64,000 bases of DNA, taken from Actinobacteria bacterium IMCC26103. GTDB taxonomy: Bacteria > Actinomycetota > Actinomycetes > Nanopelagicales > Nanopelagicaceae. The stretch covers positions 124,001-188,000 of the forward strand of contig CP015604.1 of assembly GCA_002284875.1 (NCBI GenBank), given 5' to 3'. The position numbers were made by a program, and so were the translations under genes. The notes beneath the pieces were generated by a model that saw only the letters and a program-made list of their open reading frames with translations, did not search any database and had not been told where the DNA came from. Shown piece after piece: positions 30,070 through 38,234 of the stretch (its first letter is position 1; each line of letters starts with the position of its first letter).

Positions 30070-30993
30070 TTAAATGGTGGCGCGAATGGTGCCAATTACA
30101 CGCGGGCCGCCCATTACTTTTTCAGGCGTTAGCGCTGTATCGATACCAAAATCTTTTAAACAGGCATGAACAATGGTGCGAAATGCGCGCAGTGATCCAT
30201 CGCTTACTTTAAATACAAATGAACGCCCATCTGCAAGTGAGCCCACATTTACCGCTTCAGCCCCATCTTTCATAAATAACCCAGGTACTTGCTGCATCAT
30301 CTCGGTGTTATGGCGACCAACTCCACCGACCATTTCCGGGAAAGCACGCGCTGCGCTCATTACGCTTTGATGTACTGGATCAGATGAAAGCGTTATTGCA
30401 CGAATTGTACGAGTTAAACCAATTACTGAAATCAAGAAAAGAGGCGCACCACAACCATCGGTTGAAGTAAGTGTGATCACCTCACCAGCTAAATCTTCTA
30501 ACTCTTTCTTGATTGCCAACTGCAACGGGTGGTTTGCATCTAAATAACTTTCAATCGGCCAACTATTTTTAACACAGGTTGCCAGCATCGCCGCATGTTT
30601 TCCGCTGCAGTTCATGGCAATTTGGGCCGGTTCTCTATCGCCCCAGGCGCGACGTTCTGCATCTCCTAGCGGGCGATCTGTTGCACATTGCAGAGCGCTT
30701 TCATCTAAACCAACTGATGCCAAAATCTCACGCGCGCCATCCATATGCATCGCAGCACCTGAATGGCTAGATTGCGCCAGCGCCAGCAAACGTGGCTCTA
30801 AAACCAATCCGCTACGCACCATTGCAGATGCTTGGGCGCATTTGACAGTTGAACGCGGAAAAATCTTGGTATCGATATCACCCAGTGATTTAATCAGTGC
30901 GCCATCAGCGTTTAATACTGCAAGAAATCCACGATGTTCAGATTCAACAACGCCATCGCGAACGTATTCGGCTAAGACCGCATCTTTAAACAT
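30070..30993 (-). CDS. L-asparaginase II family protein
   Basis: A 307-residue member of the PF06089-type asparaginases, unrelated to the E. coli enzymes. Conserved blocks are RSTVKCAQASAMVRSGL, LAQSSHSGAAMHMDGARE, IAMNCSGKHAAMLATC and STDGCGAPLF, which in this beta-lactamase-like family supply the Ser/Lys catalytic residues. It should hydrolyse asparagine to aspartate and ammonia. The start overlaps the stop of the nitrobindin-like gene by one base (TAATG). Confidence 0.87.
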   Translation of the reverse strand: MFKDAVLAEYVRDGVVESEHRGFLAVLNADGALIKSLGDIDTKIFPRSTVKCAQASAMVRSGLVLEPRLLALAQSSHSGAAMHMDGAREILASVGLDESALQCATDRPLGDAERRAWGDREPAQIAMNCSGKHAAMLATCVKNSWPIESYLDANHPLQLAIKKELEDLAGEVITLTSTDGCGAPLFLISVIGLTRTIRAITLSSDPVHQSVMSAARAFPEMVGGVGRHNTEMMQQVPGLFMKDGAEAVNVGSLADGRSFVFKVSDGSLRAFRTIVHACLKDFGIDTALTPEKVMGGPRVIGTIRATI

Positions 30994-31493
30994 TAATCGC
31001 TCTGTCTTTCTAGCGATGACCAGATGTGTGCTTGCAGTTCTTGTCCTTCAGCTGCCATGTCATAAGCAAAGAAGAGTTCGCCTGCAACCAAACCATATAA
31101 ACGCACGCCGGCTGTAACAATCTTCGCTGACGGCGCTGAATAACCTTGATCCATTACTAGTTGAATCTTGGGACCATCAAACTGTCCCACCCAACCTTCA
31201 GCAATTCCAGTGTTATGTGCGATCACAACTTCCAGAACGTTATTTGGTTTAACTCGCCAGAAACCTGTTTCAGATCCTGCCGGGCGAATAATTTCACCAT
31301 CTTTATCGATGATCCAAGAACGTGAGTAATAATTTAAAAAGGGGCGACCATCGTGGTTAAAGACAACTTCATGGGCAAATTCAAAGCTTTCAATCGTTGG
31401 GTAATCCCCGCGACCTTTGCCCCGCCAAGTGCCAACCATCCATGCCAAGGGATTTAGATCTGGATGCAAACCTTCTGGAATTGTAAAGACCAC
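30993..31493 (-). CDS. FABP-like heme-binding protein (nitrobindin family, DUF1794)
   Basis: A 166-residue ten-stranded beta-barrel protein. LHPDLNPLAWMVGTWRGKGRGDYPTI includes the family's GxWxGxG motif. In the Mycobacterium and plant homologues, a His near the C-terminus binds ferric heme and handles peroxynitrite or NO; a matching site was not positioned with certainty here. Translation starts at a GTG directly following the TAA of a 44-codon upstream ORF, suggesting translational coupling. Confidence 0.85.
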   Translation of the reverse strand: MVFTIPEGLHPDLNPLAWMVGTWRGKGRGDYPTIESFEFAHEVVFNHDGRPFLNYYSRSWIIDKDGEIIRPAGSETGFWRVKPNNVLEVVIAHNTGIAEGWVGQFDGPKIQLVMDQGYSAPSAKIVTAGVRLYGLVAGELFFAYDMAAEGQELQAHIWSSLERQSD

Positions 31494-31628
31494 TTAGAGT
31501 CTGCCCCTTCGATATGTTCGCGCATCACGTGCCTGTGATTGGCGACGACCACGAAATCCGTAAATCAATAACGCCACACCAATAATTAGAGAGATAACTC
31601 CAAGCAGCACGGCGCTAAGGATTTCCAC
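31494..31628 (-). CDS. Possible 44-residue single-pass membrane protein
   Basis: This frame is too short to be listed by most callers but looks real. From GTG 31628 it encodes a hydrophobic helix (ILSAVLLGVISLIIGVALLI) followed by a strongly basic tail with eight Arg (GFRGRRQSQARDAR..). Its TAA abuts the GTG of the nitrobindin-like gene with no spacer. Residue composition, membrane topology (tail inside) and tight coupling support coding. No family is recognised. Confidence 0.55.
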   Translation of the reverse strand: MEILSAVLLGVISLIIGVALLIYGFRGRRQSQARDARTYRRGRL

Positions 31629-31645
31629 GCCTTAATCCTAAGGCT

Positions 31646-31720
31646 TTAGAGCTTAGTTACCGTCCACATGATCGCCAGCATTGCCAAAGCGACAACCAAA
31701 CCTTGCGCAATCGTGGCCAT
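31646..31720 (-). CDS. Possible 24-residue hydrophobic microprotein
   Basis: The ATG at 31720 directly follows the TAA of ygfZ, with no spacer. The 24-residue product (MATIAQGLVVALAMLAIMWT..) is nearly all hydrophobic with a short VTKL end, as expected of a single membrane helix. It lies 17 nt before the 44-residue membrane ORF. It fills part of the 227-nt gap between ygfZ and the nitrobindin gene, which is otherwise unexplained in a genome with very tight spacing. Coding status is inferred only. Confidence 0.4.
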   Translation of the reverse strand: MATIAQGLVVALAMLAIMWTVTKL

Positions 31721-32626
31721 TTATGCGGGAACAATCACTTGTTGCGATGCGGCCACATCTGCAACCGTTAACTGCGCATCTACTGGGGTAGTGCGCTTTA
31801 CAACGGCTAGCGCAATTGGCCCTAATTCAAAATGGCGGGCAACTGTGCCGAGGAAACCAACTTGAATTTCACCATTCATAACCGGTGTACCTGGTGCAGG
31901 CATGATGACTTGGCTGCCATCTAAATGCAACATAACTAAACGCCGCGGTGGATTTCCTAAATTAAATATCTTCGCCACAGTTTCTTGGCCGCGATAACAA
32001 CCCTTATTCATATGTACTGATTTATTAAGAACACCAAGTTCGTTGGGAATTGATTTGTGATCGGTATCAAAGCCAATGCGTGGGCGACCTGCGGCAACTC
32101 GTTCTGCATCAAGTGCCCAAGTTCCAACCTGCATCGCAGTTGCCCCAAAAGTTTCCTGCATCTCTTTTAATTCAGAACGCGGAACCAGCGCAAATGGTCC
32201 GCCAATTTCATTTGCTGTACCTGGTGCGCGCAAGACAACAAATTCATTTGAAGCATCGCGCACATCAACGCGCAACATAAATTTCATCTTCTGCAAATAT
32301 GTAACCAAATTTTCGATATAGCCCGGATCAATTACCAACCAGCTGGTTTCGCCATCATCTACCAAATTAAATTGATATTCGACATGGCCTTGTGGATCCA
32401 AGATCAGAGCTGAACTCCATTGCCCAACGCCAAGTTCAGATAAATGTTGAGTTGTTAAATCGTGTAACCATTTCAGACGATCGGCGCCAGATACGGCGAT
32501 GATGTTTAGGTGGGAGAGATCAGCCCAAGCTTTACCTTCCAGCAGAGCTTTCTGTTCTTTATTGGGTTCACCAAAATGCCAAATGGCGCCCTTGTCGACG
32601 CCATCTTCTACAAATACTGCAGTCAT
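31721..32626 (-). CDS. ygfZ: YgfZ/CAF17-like folate-binding Fe-S repair protein
   Basis: A 301-residue GcvT-fold protein. The motif KGCYRGQETVAKIFNLG, with its conserved cysteine, defines the YgfZ/CAF17 family, which uses tetrahydrofolate to help assemble or repair certain [4Fe-4S] enzymes. The N-terminus WADLSHLNIIAVSGADRLKWLHDLT is also typical. It starts 2 nt after the Fur-family gene stop, so both are probably on one transcript. Confidence 0.9.
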   Translation of the reverse strand: MTAVFVEDGVDKGAIWHFGEPNKEQKALLEGKAWADLSHLNIIAVSGADRLKWLHDLTTQHLSELGVGQWSSALILDPQGHVEYQFNLVDDGETSWLVIDPGYIENLVTYLQKMKFMLRVDVRDASNEFVVLRAPGTANEIGGPFALVPRSELKEMQETFGATAMQVGTWALDAERVAAGRPRIGFDTDHKSIPNELGVLNKSVHMNKGCYRGQETVAKIFNLGNPPRRLVMLHLDGSQVIMPAPGTPVMNGEIQVGFLGTVARHFELGPIALAVVKRTTPVDAQLTVADVAASQQVIVPA

Positions 32627-32628
32627 AT

Positions 32629-33036
32629 TTACTTAACGCACGCAGCGCATAACCCATAAACTGCAAAGTGAGTGACATCGGTTTTAAAGCCATAATCATC
32701 GGCTAAATTTTGTACAAAGTTTGCCGCCGCATTTATTGGCGCATCTCCAACAGAGCCACAATCGCTGCAGACTAAATGTAAATGAGTGAGCTCTTCGGCT
32801 GCGTGATAAGTCGCACCGCCATGGCCCAAGTGCGTGTGCTGCACAAGGCCAACGTTTTCAAGTGTTTCTAAGTTGCGATAAACCGTTGAAAGATTGATAC
32901 CAGGGTGAGTTGCACGTACCTTTTCCGCAACTTCTTCCGGTGTTGCATGACCGAGTTCGCGCACGGCAGATAAAACCAGTTCGCGCTGTGGAGTTAAGCG
33001 CAAGCCCTTATCGCGGAGTTCATGTTGGTCAGCCAT
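32629..33036 (-). CDS. Fur-family metal- or peroxide-responsive repressor
   Basis: A 135-residue winged-helix dimeric repressor. LRLTPQRELVLSAVRELGHATPEEV and GINLSTVYRNLETLENVGLV form the DNA-binding domain; THLHLVCSDCGSV plus CAACVK provide two CxxC pairs for a structural zinc, and HLHLVCSDCG and H-rich segments the sensing site. Whether it senses iron (Fur), zinc (Zur) or peroxide (PerR) cannot be told from sequence alone. It heads ygfZ and lies just after the DUF1416 gene. Confidence 0.87.
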   Translation of the reverse strand: MADQHELRDKGLRLTPQRELVLSAVRELGHATPEEVAEKVRATHPGINLSTVYRNLETLENVGLVQHTHLGHGGATYHAAEELTHLHLVCSDCGSVGDAPINAAANFVQNLADDYGFKTDVTHFAVYGLCAACVK

Positions 33037-33051
33037 GGGTTAAGCCTACCT

Positions 33052-33372
33052 TTAAAGTGAAATGACGAGATCGGCAGGAACGCCTTGCGCTGCGGTGATC
33101 TGCTGTTCCACGCGCACACCTGGCGCTTGAACTACGAGAGTCCAAGATCCAGGTGCGGCGAAGAAACGAAACTGTCCTTGCGAATTAGTTGGAAGCTCTG
33201 CGGTGAATTCTCCGTCGCGATCTAACAAACGGACATGTGCGCTACCGACTGGAGTGCCGTTTGGTACTCCGTCGTCCCCGTCCCTGAGTACAACACCTTG
33301 GATGATTGTTTGTGTTGTAACGTCAATGCCATCGAGTGATGGACCACCAGGAGTTGCACCGCAGGTCTTCAA
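33052..33372 (-). CDS. sseC: DUF1416 (SseC-like) protein
   Basis: A 106-residue actinobacterial protein with an early cysteine (MKTCGATPGGPSLDGID) and an immunoglobulin-like, carboxypeptidase-regulatory-type beta sandwich (VRLLDRDGEFTAELPTNSQGQFRFFAAPGSWTL). In mycobacteria the homologue SseC lies directly after the thiosulfate sulfurtransferase gene, as here (one base between stop and start). A sulfur-related role is assumed by context only. Confidence 0.85.
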   Translation of the reverse strand: MKTCGATPGGPSLDGIDVTTQTIIQGVVLRDGDDGVPNGTPVGSAHVRLLDRDGEFTAELPTNSQGQFRFFAAPGSWTLVVQAPGVRVEQQITAAQGVPADLVISL

Positions 33373-33373
33373 C

Positions 33374-34207
33374 TTACGCTCCTACAGCTACTGGTACACC
33401 AACGAGTGAACCGTATTCAGTCCATGACCCGTCGTAATTCTTAACGTTGGCAACGCCAAGAAGTTCATGCAGCACGAACCAAGAGAACGCAGAACGTTCT
33501 CCAATACGGCAATACGCGATGGTGTCTTTTGCAAGATCAACACCGGCACCGACGTAAAGATCTTTTAGCTCTGAATCTGTCTTAAAGGTGCCATCTTCAT
33601 TGGCAGCCTTTGACCAAGGAATGTTCTTGGCAGTTGGAATATGTCCCTTGATCTGACCTTGTTCTTGTGGCAAATGTGCAGGTGCTGCGAGTTCGCCACT
33701 GAATTCGGCAGGAGAACGAACATCTACGATATTTAGCGTGCCAATTGCTGCGATAACTTCATCGCGATATGCGCGAATTGAGTTATCGCGCTCTTTAGCA
33801 ACATAACGAGTTGCGGTGCGAGTTGGAACAGCAGTTACGAATGGGCGAGCATCGAGTTCCCAACGCTTGCGTCCGCCATCTAGCAATCGAACATCTTGGT
33901 GGCCATAAACCTTGAAATACCAGAAGGCATAGGTTGCAAACCAGTTGTTATTGCCGCCATACAAGATCACGGTTGAGTCATTAGAGATTCCTGATTTTGA
34001 AAGAAGCGCTTCAAACTTCTCCTTTGAGATCAGGTCGCGAATCAAGCCATCTTGTAGATCATCGCGCCAGTGGAATGTGATCGCGTTCTCGATATGGCCT
34101 TGCTCATACAAAGTGGTGTCTTCATCGACTTCCACGATTACTACCTTTGGATTATTAACGTTCTCAGCGACCCAATCGGCGCTGACTAGTGATGTTTCAC
34201 GTGACAT
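33374..34207 (-). CDS. Thiosulfate sulfurtransferase (two-domain rhodanese, CysA/SseA type)
   Basis: A 277-residue tandem rhodanese. The first, inactive domain (VSADWVAENVNNPKVVIVEVDED) is followed by the active one with catalytic Cys233 in YCRIGERSAFSWFVL. CRIGERS is the loop of actinobacterial CysA2/SseA-type thiosulfate:cyanide sulfurtransferases. It would move sulfane sulfur from thiosulfate to a thiol acceptor. It is flanked by DUF4395 and SseC genes and lies downstream of a cysteine-bearing leader peptide. Confidence 0.93.
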   Translation of the reverse strand: MSRETSLVSADWVAENVNNPKVVIVEVDEDTTLYEQGHIENAITFHWRDDLQDGLIRDLISKEKFEALLSKSGISNDSTVILYGGNNNWFATYAFWYFKVYGHQDVRLLDGGRKRWELDARPFVTAVPTRTATRYVAKERDNSIRAYRDEVIAAIGTLNIVDVRSPAEFSGELAAPAHLPQEQGQIKGHIPTAKNIPWSKAANEDGTFKTDSELKDLYVGAGVDLAKDTIAYCRIGERSAFSWFVLHELLGVANVKNYDGSWTEYGSLVGVPVAVGA

Positions 34208-34260
34208 TTTCTCTCCTAATTACTTAGATATTTTGGGTTTAATAAAGGGGATAAAGCGAA

Positions 34261-34680
34261 TTACTTAGCTGTGCGTGCGCGCAAGATGAGCAAATACATC
34301 TGGCAACCCAAGCAGAAATTAAATGCTGCATTTAAAAATGCGGCAGCAAGTGCAAAGGCGACTGCAACTGTAAAGACCCCACCGGCCCCAGTAACAGATG
34401 CAATAACCGCAACGAGTGCAAAGCCGAGTCCAACCGCCTGGGCAAACTGCGGCGGGCGAACATCTTCGAAAGTCACCGGTGACTTCAAACGTGGCTTAAT
34501 TAAGGATTTAAAAATAAGTGCATACGGTGTGAACTGCGGTCCACGAAGTGCTCCGATGGCAAAGACAATTGCCTGAAAAGCAATTATCCAAACGTTAGAT
34601 GTCACAAGAGCAGTTGCTAGGACAACTGTTGTGATCGCCGCAGACCATCGTGGTCCTCTGGCATCTATCGATACTGTCAT
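34261..34680 (-). CDS. DUF4395 membrane protein
   Basis: A 139-residue protein with four hydrophobic helices. FEDVRPPQFAQAVGLGFALVAV and the C-terminal AFLNAAFNFCLGCQMYLL, with a CxxC, match DUF4395, found widely beside thioredoxin-like and sulfurtransferase genes. Transport or electron transfer for a sulfur compound across the membrane is a guess. A GAAGGA ribosome site lies 7 nt before the ATG, and 48 nt separate it from the leader peptide stop. Confidence 0.85.
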   Translation of the reverse strand: MTVSIDARGPRWSAAITTVVLATALVTSNVWIIAFQAIVFAIGALRGPQFTPYALIFKSLIKPRLKSPVTFEDVRPPQFAQAVGLGFALVAVIASVTGAGGVFTVAVAFALAAAFLNAAFNFCLGCQMYLLILRARTAK

Positions 34681-34728
34681 TTTATTTCCTTCACTTATGG
34701 GTCGTTGAATTAGTTTTTAAGTTGCAAA

Positions 34729-34812
34729 CTAAGCACGACACATAGCGCCAGTTAAGCGACCGTAATCAAGCACACGGCGCTTTGTGAAGTAACTGGTTTG
34801 AATGCGTTGCAT
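34729..34812 (-). CDS. Putative cysteine-bearing leader peptide (27 residues)
   Basis: From ATG 34812 to TAG 34729-34731 the frame encodes 27 residues. The C-terminal half, KRRVLDYGRLTGAMCRA, has the same shape as the actinobacterial 'putative leader peptide' family found upstream of sulfur and cysteine genes (basic stretch, HVDLxRV, then a Ser/Ala-rich segment and CR at the end). It lies 48 nt before the DUF4395-sulfurtransferase-SseC genes. Cysteine-responsive control through ribosome pausing at Cys25 is the analogy from mycobacterial work. It has no clear ribosome site close to the ATG, so the mRNA may be leaderless. Confidence 0.6.
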   Translation of the reverse strand: MQRIQTSYFTKRRVLDYGRLTGAMCRA

Positions 34813-34874
34813 GGCTAAAGAATAAAGTGGGACAAGGCAAAAGACTAATTGCAATAAATTCGCAACTGCCTGAG

Positions 34875-35288
34875 TTAGCTAATAGCAGCGAGCGCAGCGT
34901 GAACTTGAGCGCGCTTTGGTGTTCCCATCGCTCGGCCAACTTCAACTCCTGCTGCATTTAAGAACAAGGTCGTTGGCGTTGATAAGACATTTAATTCACG
35001 AACTAGCTCTAGATGAGATTCAGCATCGATATGGGCATATCGAACATCCGGCATCGTCTTGACCATATCTTGCAGCAGCGCCTTGGTGGCCCGGCATGGT
35101 GTGCAGAAAGCCGATGAGAACTGGACCATCGTCGCGCGCGATCCGAGTTCGGTTCCAACGATTGCTGCGGTCAGAGTTGGCCCATTTACCGTCTTCTTCT
35201 TGCGAAATTCCCCACGGGTGCGCTGAAACCAGATCCCAAAGCCAGTGGCAACGATCAGCACGATCACGAGTGGAACGAAAGTTTTCAC
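34875..35288 (-). CDS. Membrane-anchored thioredoxin-like protein
   Basis: A 137-residue protein with one N-terminal membrane helix ([18 protein letters not shown]) and a thioredoxin fold ([22 protein letters not shown], active site [14 protein letters not shown] with cis-Pro). The same kind of gene (thiX) lies next to the sulfurtransferase group in mycobacteria. The membrane anchor places the domain either side of the membrane; the basic segment after the helix ([10 protein letters not shown]) suggests the inside. It is divergent from the regulator gene. Confidence 0.87.
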   Translation of the reverse strand: MKTFVPLVIVLIVATGFGIWFQRTRGEFRKKKTVNGPTLTAAIVGTELGSRATMVQFSSAFCTPCRATKALLQDMVKTMPDVRYAHIDAESHLELVRELNVLSTPTTLFLNAAGVEVGRAMGTPKRAQVHAALAAIS

Positions 35289-35306
35289 GACGGTAGTCTA
35301 GATCCC

Positions 35307-36020
35307 ATGGCCAAGGTGTTGTTACTTACAAATACCAATGGCGCCAGCGCGGAAGTTCTGCCATCACTCGCACTTTTACAACACACTGTAAAGATCATGC
35401 CCGCTGAAGCTAGCGTGCTAATTGATTCACCAGTTATGGATATTGTCTTTGTAGATGCTCGTCGCGAACTGCCCGCAGCTAAGAATTTAACGCGCTTACT
35501 TACCTCAACCGGTGTTGGCGCACCTGTCATTGCAATAACGACCGAAGGTGGCCTATCTGCAATGAGTGCAGACTGGGGCGTCGATGATGTAATTCTCGAT
35601 ACTGCAGGTCCTGCAGAAGTAGATGCACGTATCCGTATCTGCATCGGTACACATCTTGCAGCCTTAACTGCTGCCGATCCAACCGCTGGTGAAATTCGCA
35701 CTGGAGATGTTGTTATCGATGAAAGTACTTACACCGCCAAAATAAAAGGTCGCTCACTTGATTTAACATTTAAAGAGTTCGAACTTCTTAAATATCTTGC
35801 CCAGCATCCAGGCCGCGTCTTTACTCGCGCACAGTTACTGCAAGAAATTTGGGGCTATGACTACTTCGGTGGAACTCGCACTGTCGATGTTCATATCCGT
35901 CGCCTACGTTCCAAGCTCGGCCCAGAATTTGAATCCATCATCGGCACAGTACGTAACGTTGGTTATCGCTTCACACTTCCAAACGGCGGTAAAGAGAGCC
36001 AAATTTCCGAGCGGGTATAA
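35307..36020 (+). CDS. GlnR-like OmpR-family transcription regulator
   Basis: A 237-residue protein with a receiver-like N-terminal domain ([24 protein letters not shown]) and an OmpR winged helix ([54 protein letters not shown]). There is no kinase gene beside it. Position before mshD and after a thioredoxin-like gene is that of mycobacterial Rv0818, a GlnR-type nitrogen regulator; the family acts without the usual aspartate phosphorylation. The assignment as GlnR is by context and domain type. Confidence 0.75.
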   Translation: MAKVLLLTNTNGASAEVLPSLALLQHTVKIMPAEASVLIDSPVMDIVFVDARRELPAAKNLTRLLTSTGVGAPVIAITTEGGLSAMSADWGVDDVILDTAGPAEVDARIRICIGTHLAALTAADPTAGEIRTGDVVIDESTYTAKIKGRSLDLTFKEFELLKYLAQHPGRVFTRAQLLQEIWGYDYFGGTRTVDVHIRRLRSKLGPEFESIIGTVRNVGYRFTLPNGGKESQISERV

Positions 36021-36025
36021 CCGCA

Positions 36026-36499
36026 ATGCGCCATATTTTAAAGATTCACAGATCACTTACCGATCCGCTGCCAACTACAAAGCGCGAATACACAATCCGC
36101 ACCTTTAACCCAACACAAGATAAAGACCGCTGGCTTGCGCTAAATAATAAAATCTTTGCCAACCACCCCGATCAAGGCAATTGGGCGCTACAAGATCTTG
36201 AAAACCGCATGGCCGAAAACTGGTTTGATCCAACCGGATTCTTCCTCGCTACAAAAGGCGATGAAATAGTTGGTTTTGTTTGGACCAAGATCCATCAAGA
36301 TTTTGTAAACCAGCATCCCGTAGGCGAGTTATATGTCGTCGGAGTCGATCCCGATCACGCCCACCAAGGCATTGGCCGCGCAGTATCAGTAGCTGCTATA
36401 AATTACCTCGTTGCTAAAGGGCTAAAGCAAGCGATGTTATATGTCGATGCCGATAACGAAAAAGGTTTAGCGCTCTATACAAGTTTAGGTTTTAACTAA
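36026..36499 (+). CDS. mshD: Single-domain MshD-like mycothiol acetyltransferase
   Basis: A 157-residue GNAT protein that corresponds only to the C-terminal, catalytic half of MshD, the last enzyme of mycothiol synthesis (N-acetylation of Cys-GlcN-inositol). NNKIFANHPDQGNWALQDL, WFDPTGFFLA, GFVWTKIH and GELYVVGVDPDHAHQGIGRA match that half closely. The N-terminal GNAT domain of the usual ~300-residue enzyme is missing, and the protein also stops at LYTSLGFN, before the usual last strand. It follows the GlnR-like gene by 5 nt, the same order as in mycobacteria. It may be active, reduced or repurposed. Confidence 0.72.
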   Translation: MRHILKIHRSLTDPLPTTKREYTIRTFNPTQDKDRWLALNNKIFANHPDQGNWALQDLENRMAENWFDPTGFFLATKGDEIVGFVWTKIHQDFVNQHPVGELYVVGVDPDHAHQGIGRAVSVAAINYLVAKGLKQAMLYVDADNEKGLALYTSLGFN

Positions 36500-38196
36500 G
36501 CCTTCTTCTTATATCCCGCAGGACACTTAGGTGAAACAGCACTGACCTTTTTTGTTACCTTGCCTTTAACGCAGGTGATGGTTAATTTCTTGACAATCGG
36601 TGCTGAAACTTTTTGTGAAAGCAGATCATCACCGGCTGCTGGAGTAGGTGTAGGAGAAGCGGCTACAGCATTAGCGTCTTGAGTTAGCTTAACTTTCAAA
36701 GTTGGTGAAGAGAAGGTGAAGCCAGCTGCACTTAAATGTAGCCAACCATTAGTTTCATTCACAACTGTCGTTGCTACAGATTGTTGTCCGCCGTCCGAAG
36801 AAGTTACGCTTACGGTTGCTGAAATTGGCGCGCTACTAAATTTATAAATACAACGGGCGACCTTAGAATCTATATATAAGTTGTACTTGCCTTGAAAAAC
36901 TTTTCCATCAGCCAAGTAGTGTGGTGACGCCACTTTGTAATCTAGTGTTCCCGTTTGAACATTATAAATAGGCGGGGTTGCCGTGTAAGTCGTCGAATTC
37001 GTGGTGACAAATCCAGCTAATGTTTTTGAATTTTTGATACAACTGCTTGCCGCCTCGATATCTCGTTCTGGAAGGTTGTAGAAAATCCATTGAGTTGGAT
37101 TTGCAGTCGCTGTATCTTTCAAAACACGCGCCCACATATTCAACATTTCCATCGAGTAGTCGCCGCTGGCTCCTGGGTAAGTTGACTGACCCACAGGTAT
37201 ACCTTGAATCCTAGATTTTTCTTGTGTAGTAAAGGAATTTGGATCCACCCAACCAGCAACAATTGGAACGCGAGTCGATTGACCCTTCATATCCACTCGG
37301 GTTCCATAACTAGTTAATTCATAATCAATTTCAGGAGAATCGATACGCCCATGCATCCAGCCATTAATCACTTTTGAGAATCTGATAACCATTCCGAACT
37401 TAATATCTTCAGGAAAAGTTTGTCGCAGAGCACAAACACCATCACCAACAATTGCGCAGACATCAAACGGTAGCTGGCTCGGATGATCAATCGCCATTGA
37501 ATTAGAACCGTCGGGTCGTTGCATAATTCTTGAAATATTTGCTTTGTAGCGAGAGTCTCGAACAATATTTACTGGGTAAATTGCTGCACGGAAATCGCCA
37601 CCACCCCATGGGTCTGACCCCGGTGGCTGTGCAATCCAATTCGTACCATTGCGTTTCAAAGAACCAACTCGAGAAACTATCCCAACAAAATTAGTTGTGC
37701 CTCCGCCATGATTTATGTTGGGAATTTCCCAGACCCCAGACACTGAGCCTTGCGGTAAGCCATTATCAGGATCTGCCGTAAAAGGATTCGCAACTTTCTC
37801 AGGAATTGATTCCTTATAAACTCCTTTAATGCGCGCCGGAGAGCCTGGAGCGACTGCATAAATGCTTTCGATGCAATCCACTTCAGTAGCGGATTTACAT
37901 GGCGGCATAAGCGCGTAATATTTCATAAATTCGGCTGAAGAACATTTTGGGTCGTTTAGCCCACTGCAATATGAAACAACACTTGGTGACTTTCCATTAG
38001 ACGCCGTGTAGCTGTAAAGGAGTGACGGCATTCGTAATGTGTCTACATTTTCTTCAAAAAGTACTCCCACTTTGTCGGGTTGAGCACCACTTTGGTTAAT
38101 CGAATATTGCTCATCTATAACACCGGCTGCACTTGTAAATGATGGACTAAGTCCAGTGATTAAAATAGTCAGCGTTACAGCCAGCGCACGTTTCAT
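36496..38196 (-). CDS. Large secreted protein with a CKG/GYKKK C-terminal tag, function unknown
   Basis: A 566-residue protein with a Sec signal (MKRALAVTLTILITGLSPSFTSA). The mature part contains several cysteine pairs, Gly/Asn-rich loops and a beta-rich C-terminal region; a Thr/Pro linker (SPTPTPAAGDD) precedes a final 30-residue tag, LTITCVKGKVTKKVSAVSPKCPAGYKKKA, here described only by its pair of Cys and KKK end. The tag could be a wall or surface retention signal. No catalytic motif was recognised. The stop overlaps the mshD-like stop by 3 nt on the other strand. Confidence 0.78.
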   Translation of the reverse strand: MKRALAVTLTILITGLSPSFTSAAGVIDEQYSINQSGAQPDKVGVLFEENVDTLRMPSLLYSYTASNGKSPSVVSYCSGLNDPKCSSAEFMKYYALMPPCKSATEVDCIESIYAVAPGSPARIKGVYKESIPEKVANPFTADPDNGLPQGSVSGVWEIPNINHGGGTTNFVGIVSRVGSLKRNGTNWIAQPPGSDPWGGGDFRAAIYPVNIVRDSRYKANISRIMQRPDGSNSMAIDHPSQLPFDVCAIVGDGVCALRQTFPEDIKFGMVIRFSKVINGWMHGRIDSPEIDYELTSYGTRVDMKGQSTRVPIVAGWVDPNSFTTQEKSRIQGIPVGQSTYPGASGDYSMEMLNMWARVLKDTATANPTQWIFYNLPERDIEAASSCIKNSKTLAGFVTTNSTTYTATPPIYNVQTGTLDYKVASPHYLADGKVFQGKYNLYIDSKVARCIYKFSSAPISATVSVTSSDGGQQSVATTVVNETNGWLHLSAAGFTFSSPTLKVKLTQDANAVAASPTPTPAAGDDLLSQKVSAPIVKKLTITCVKGKVTKKVSAVSPKCPAGYKKKA

Positions 38197-38234
38197 TCGG
38201 CAAATATAACTTCAGTAAGGCAATTTACCTAGGG

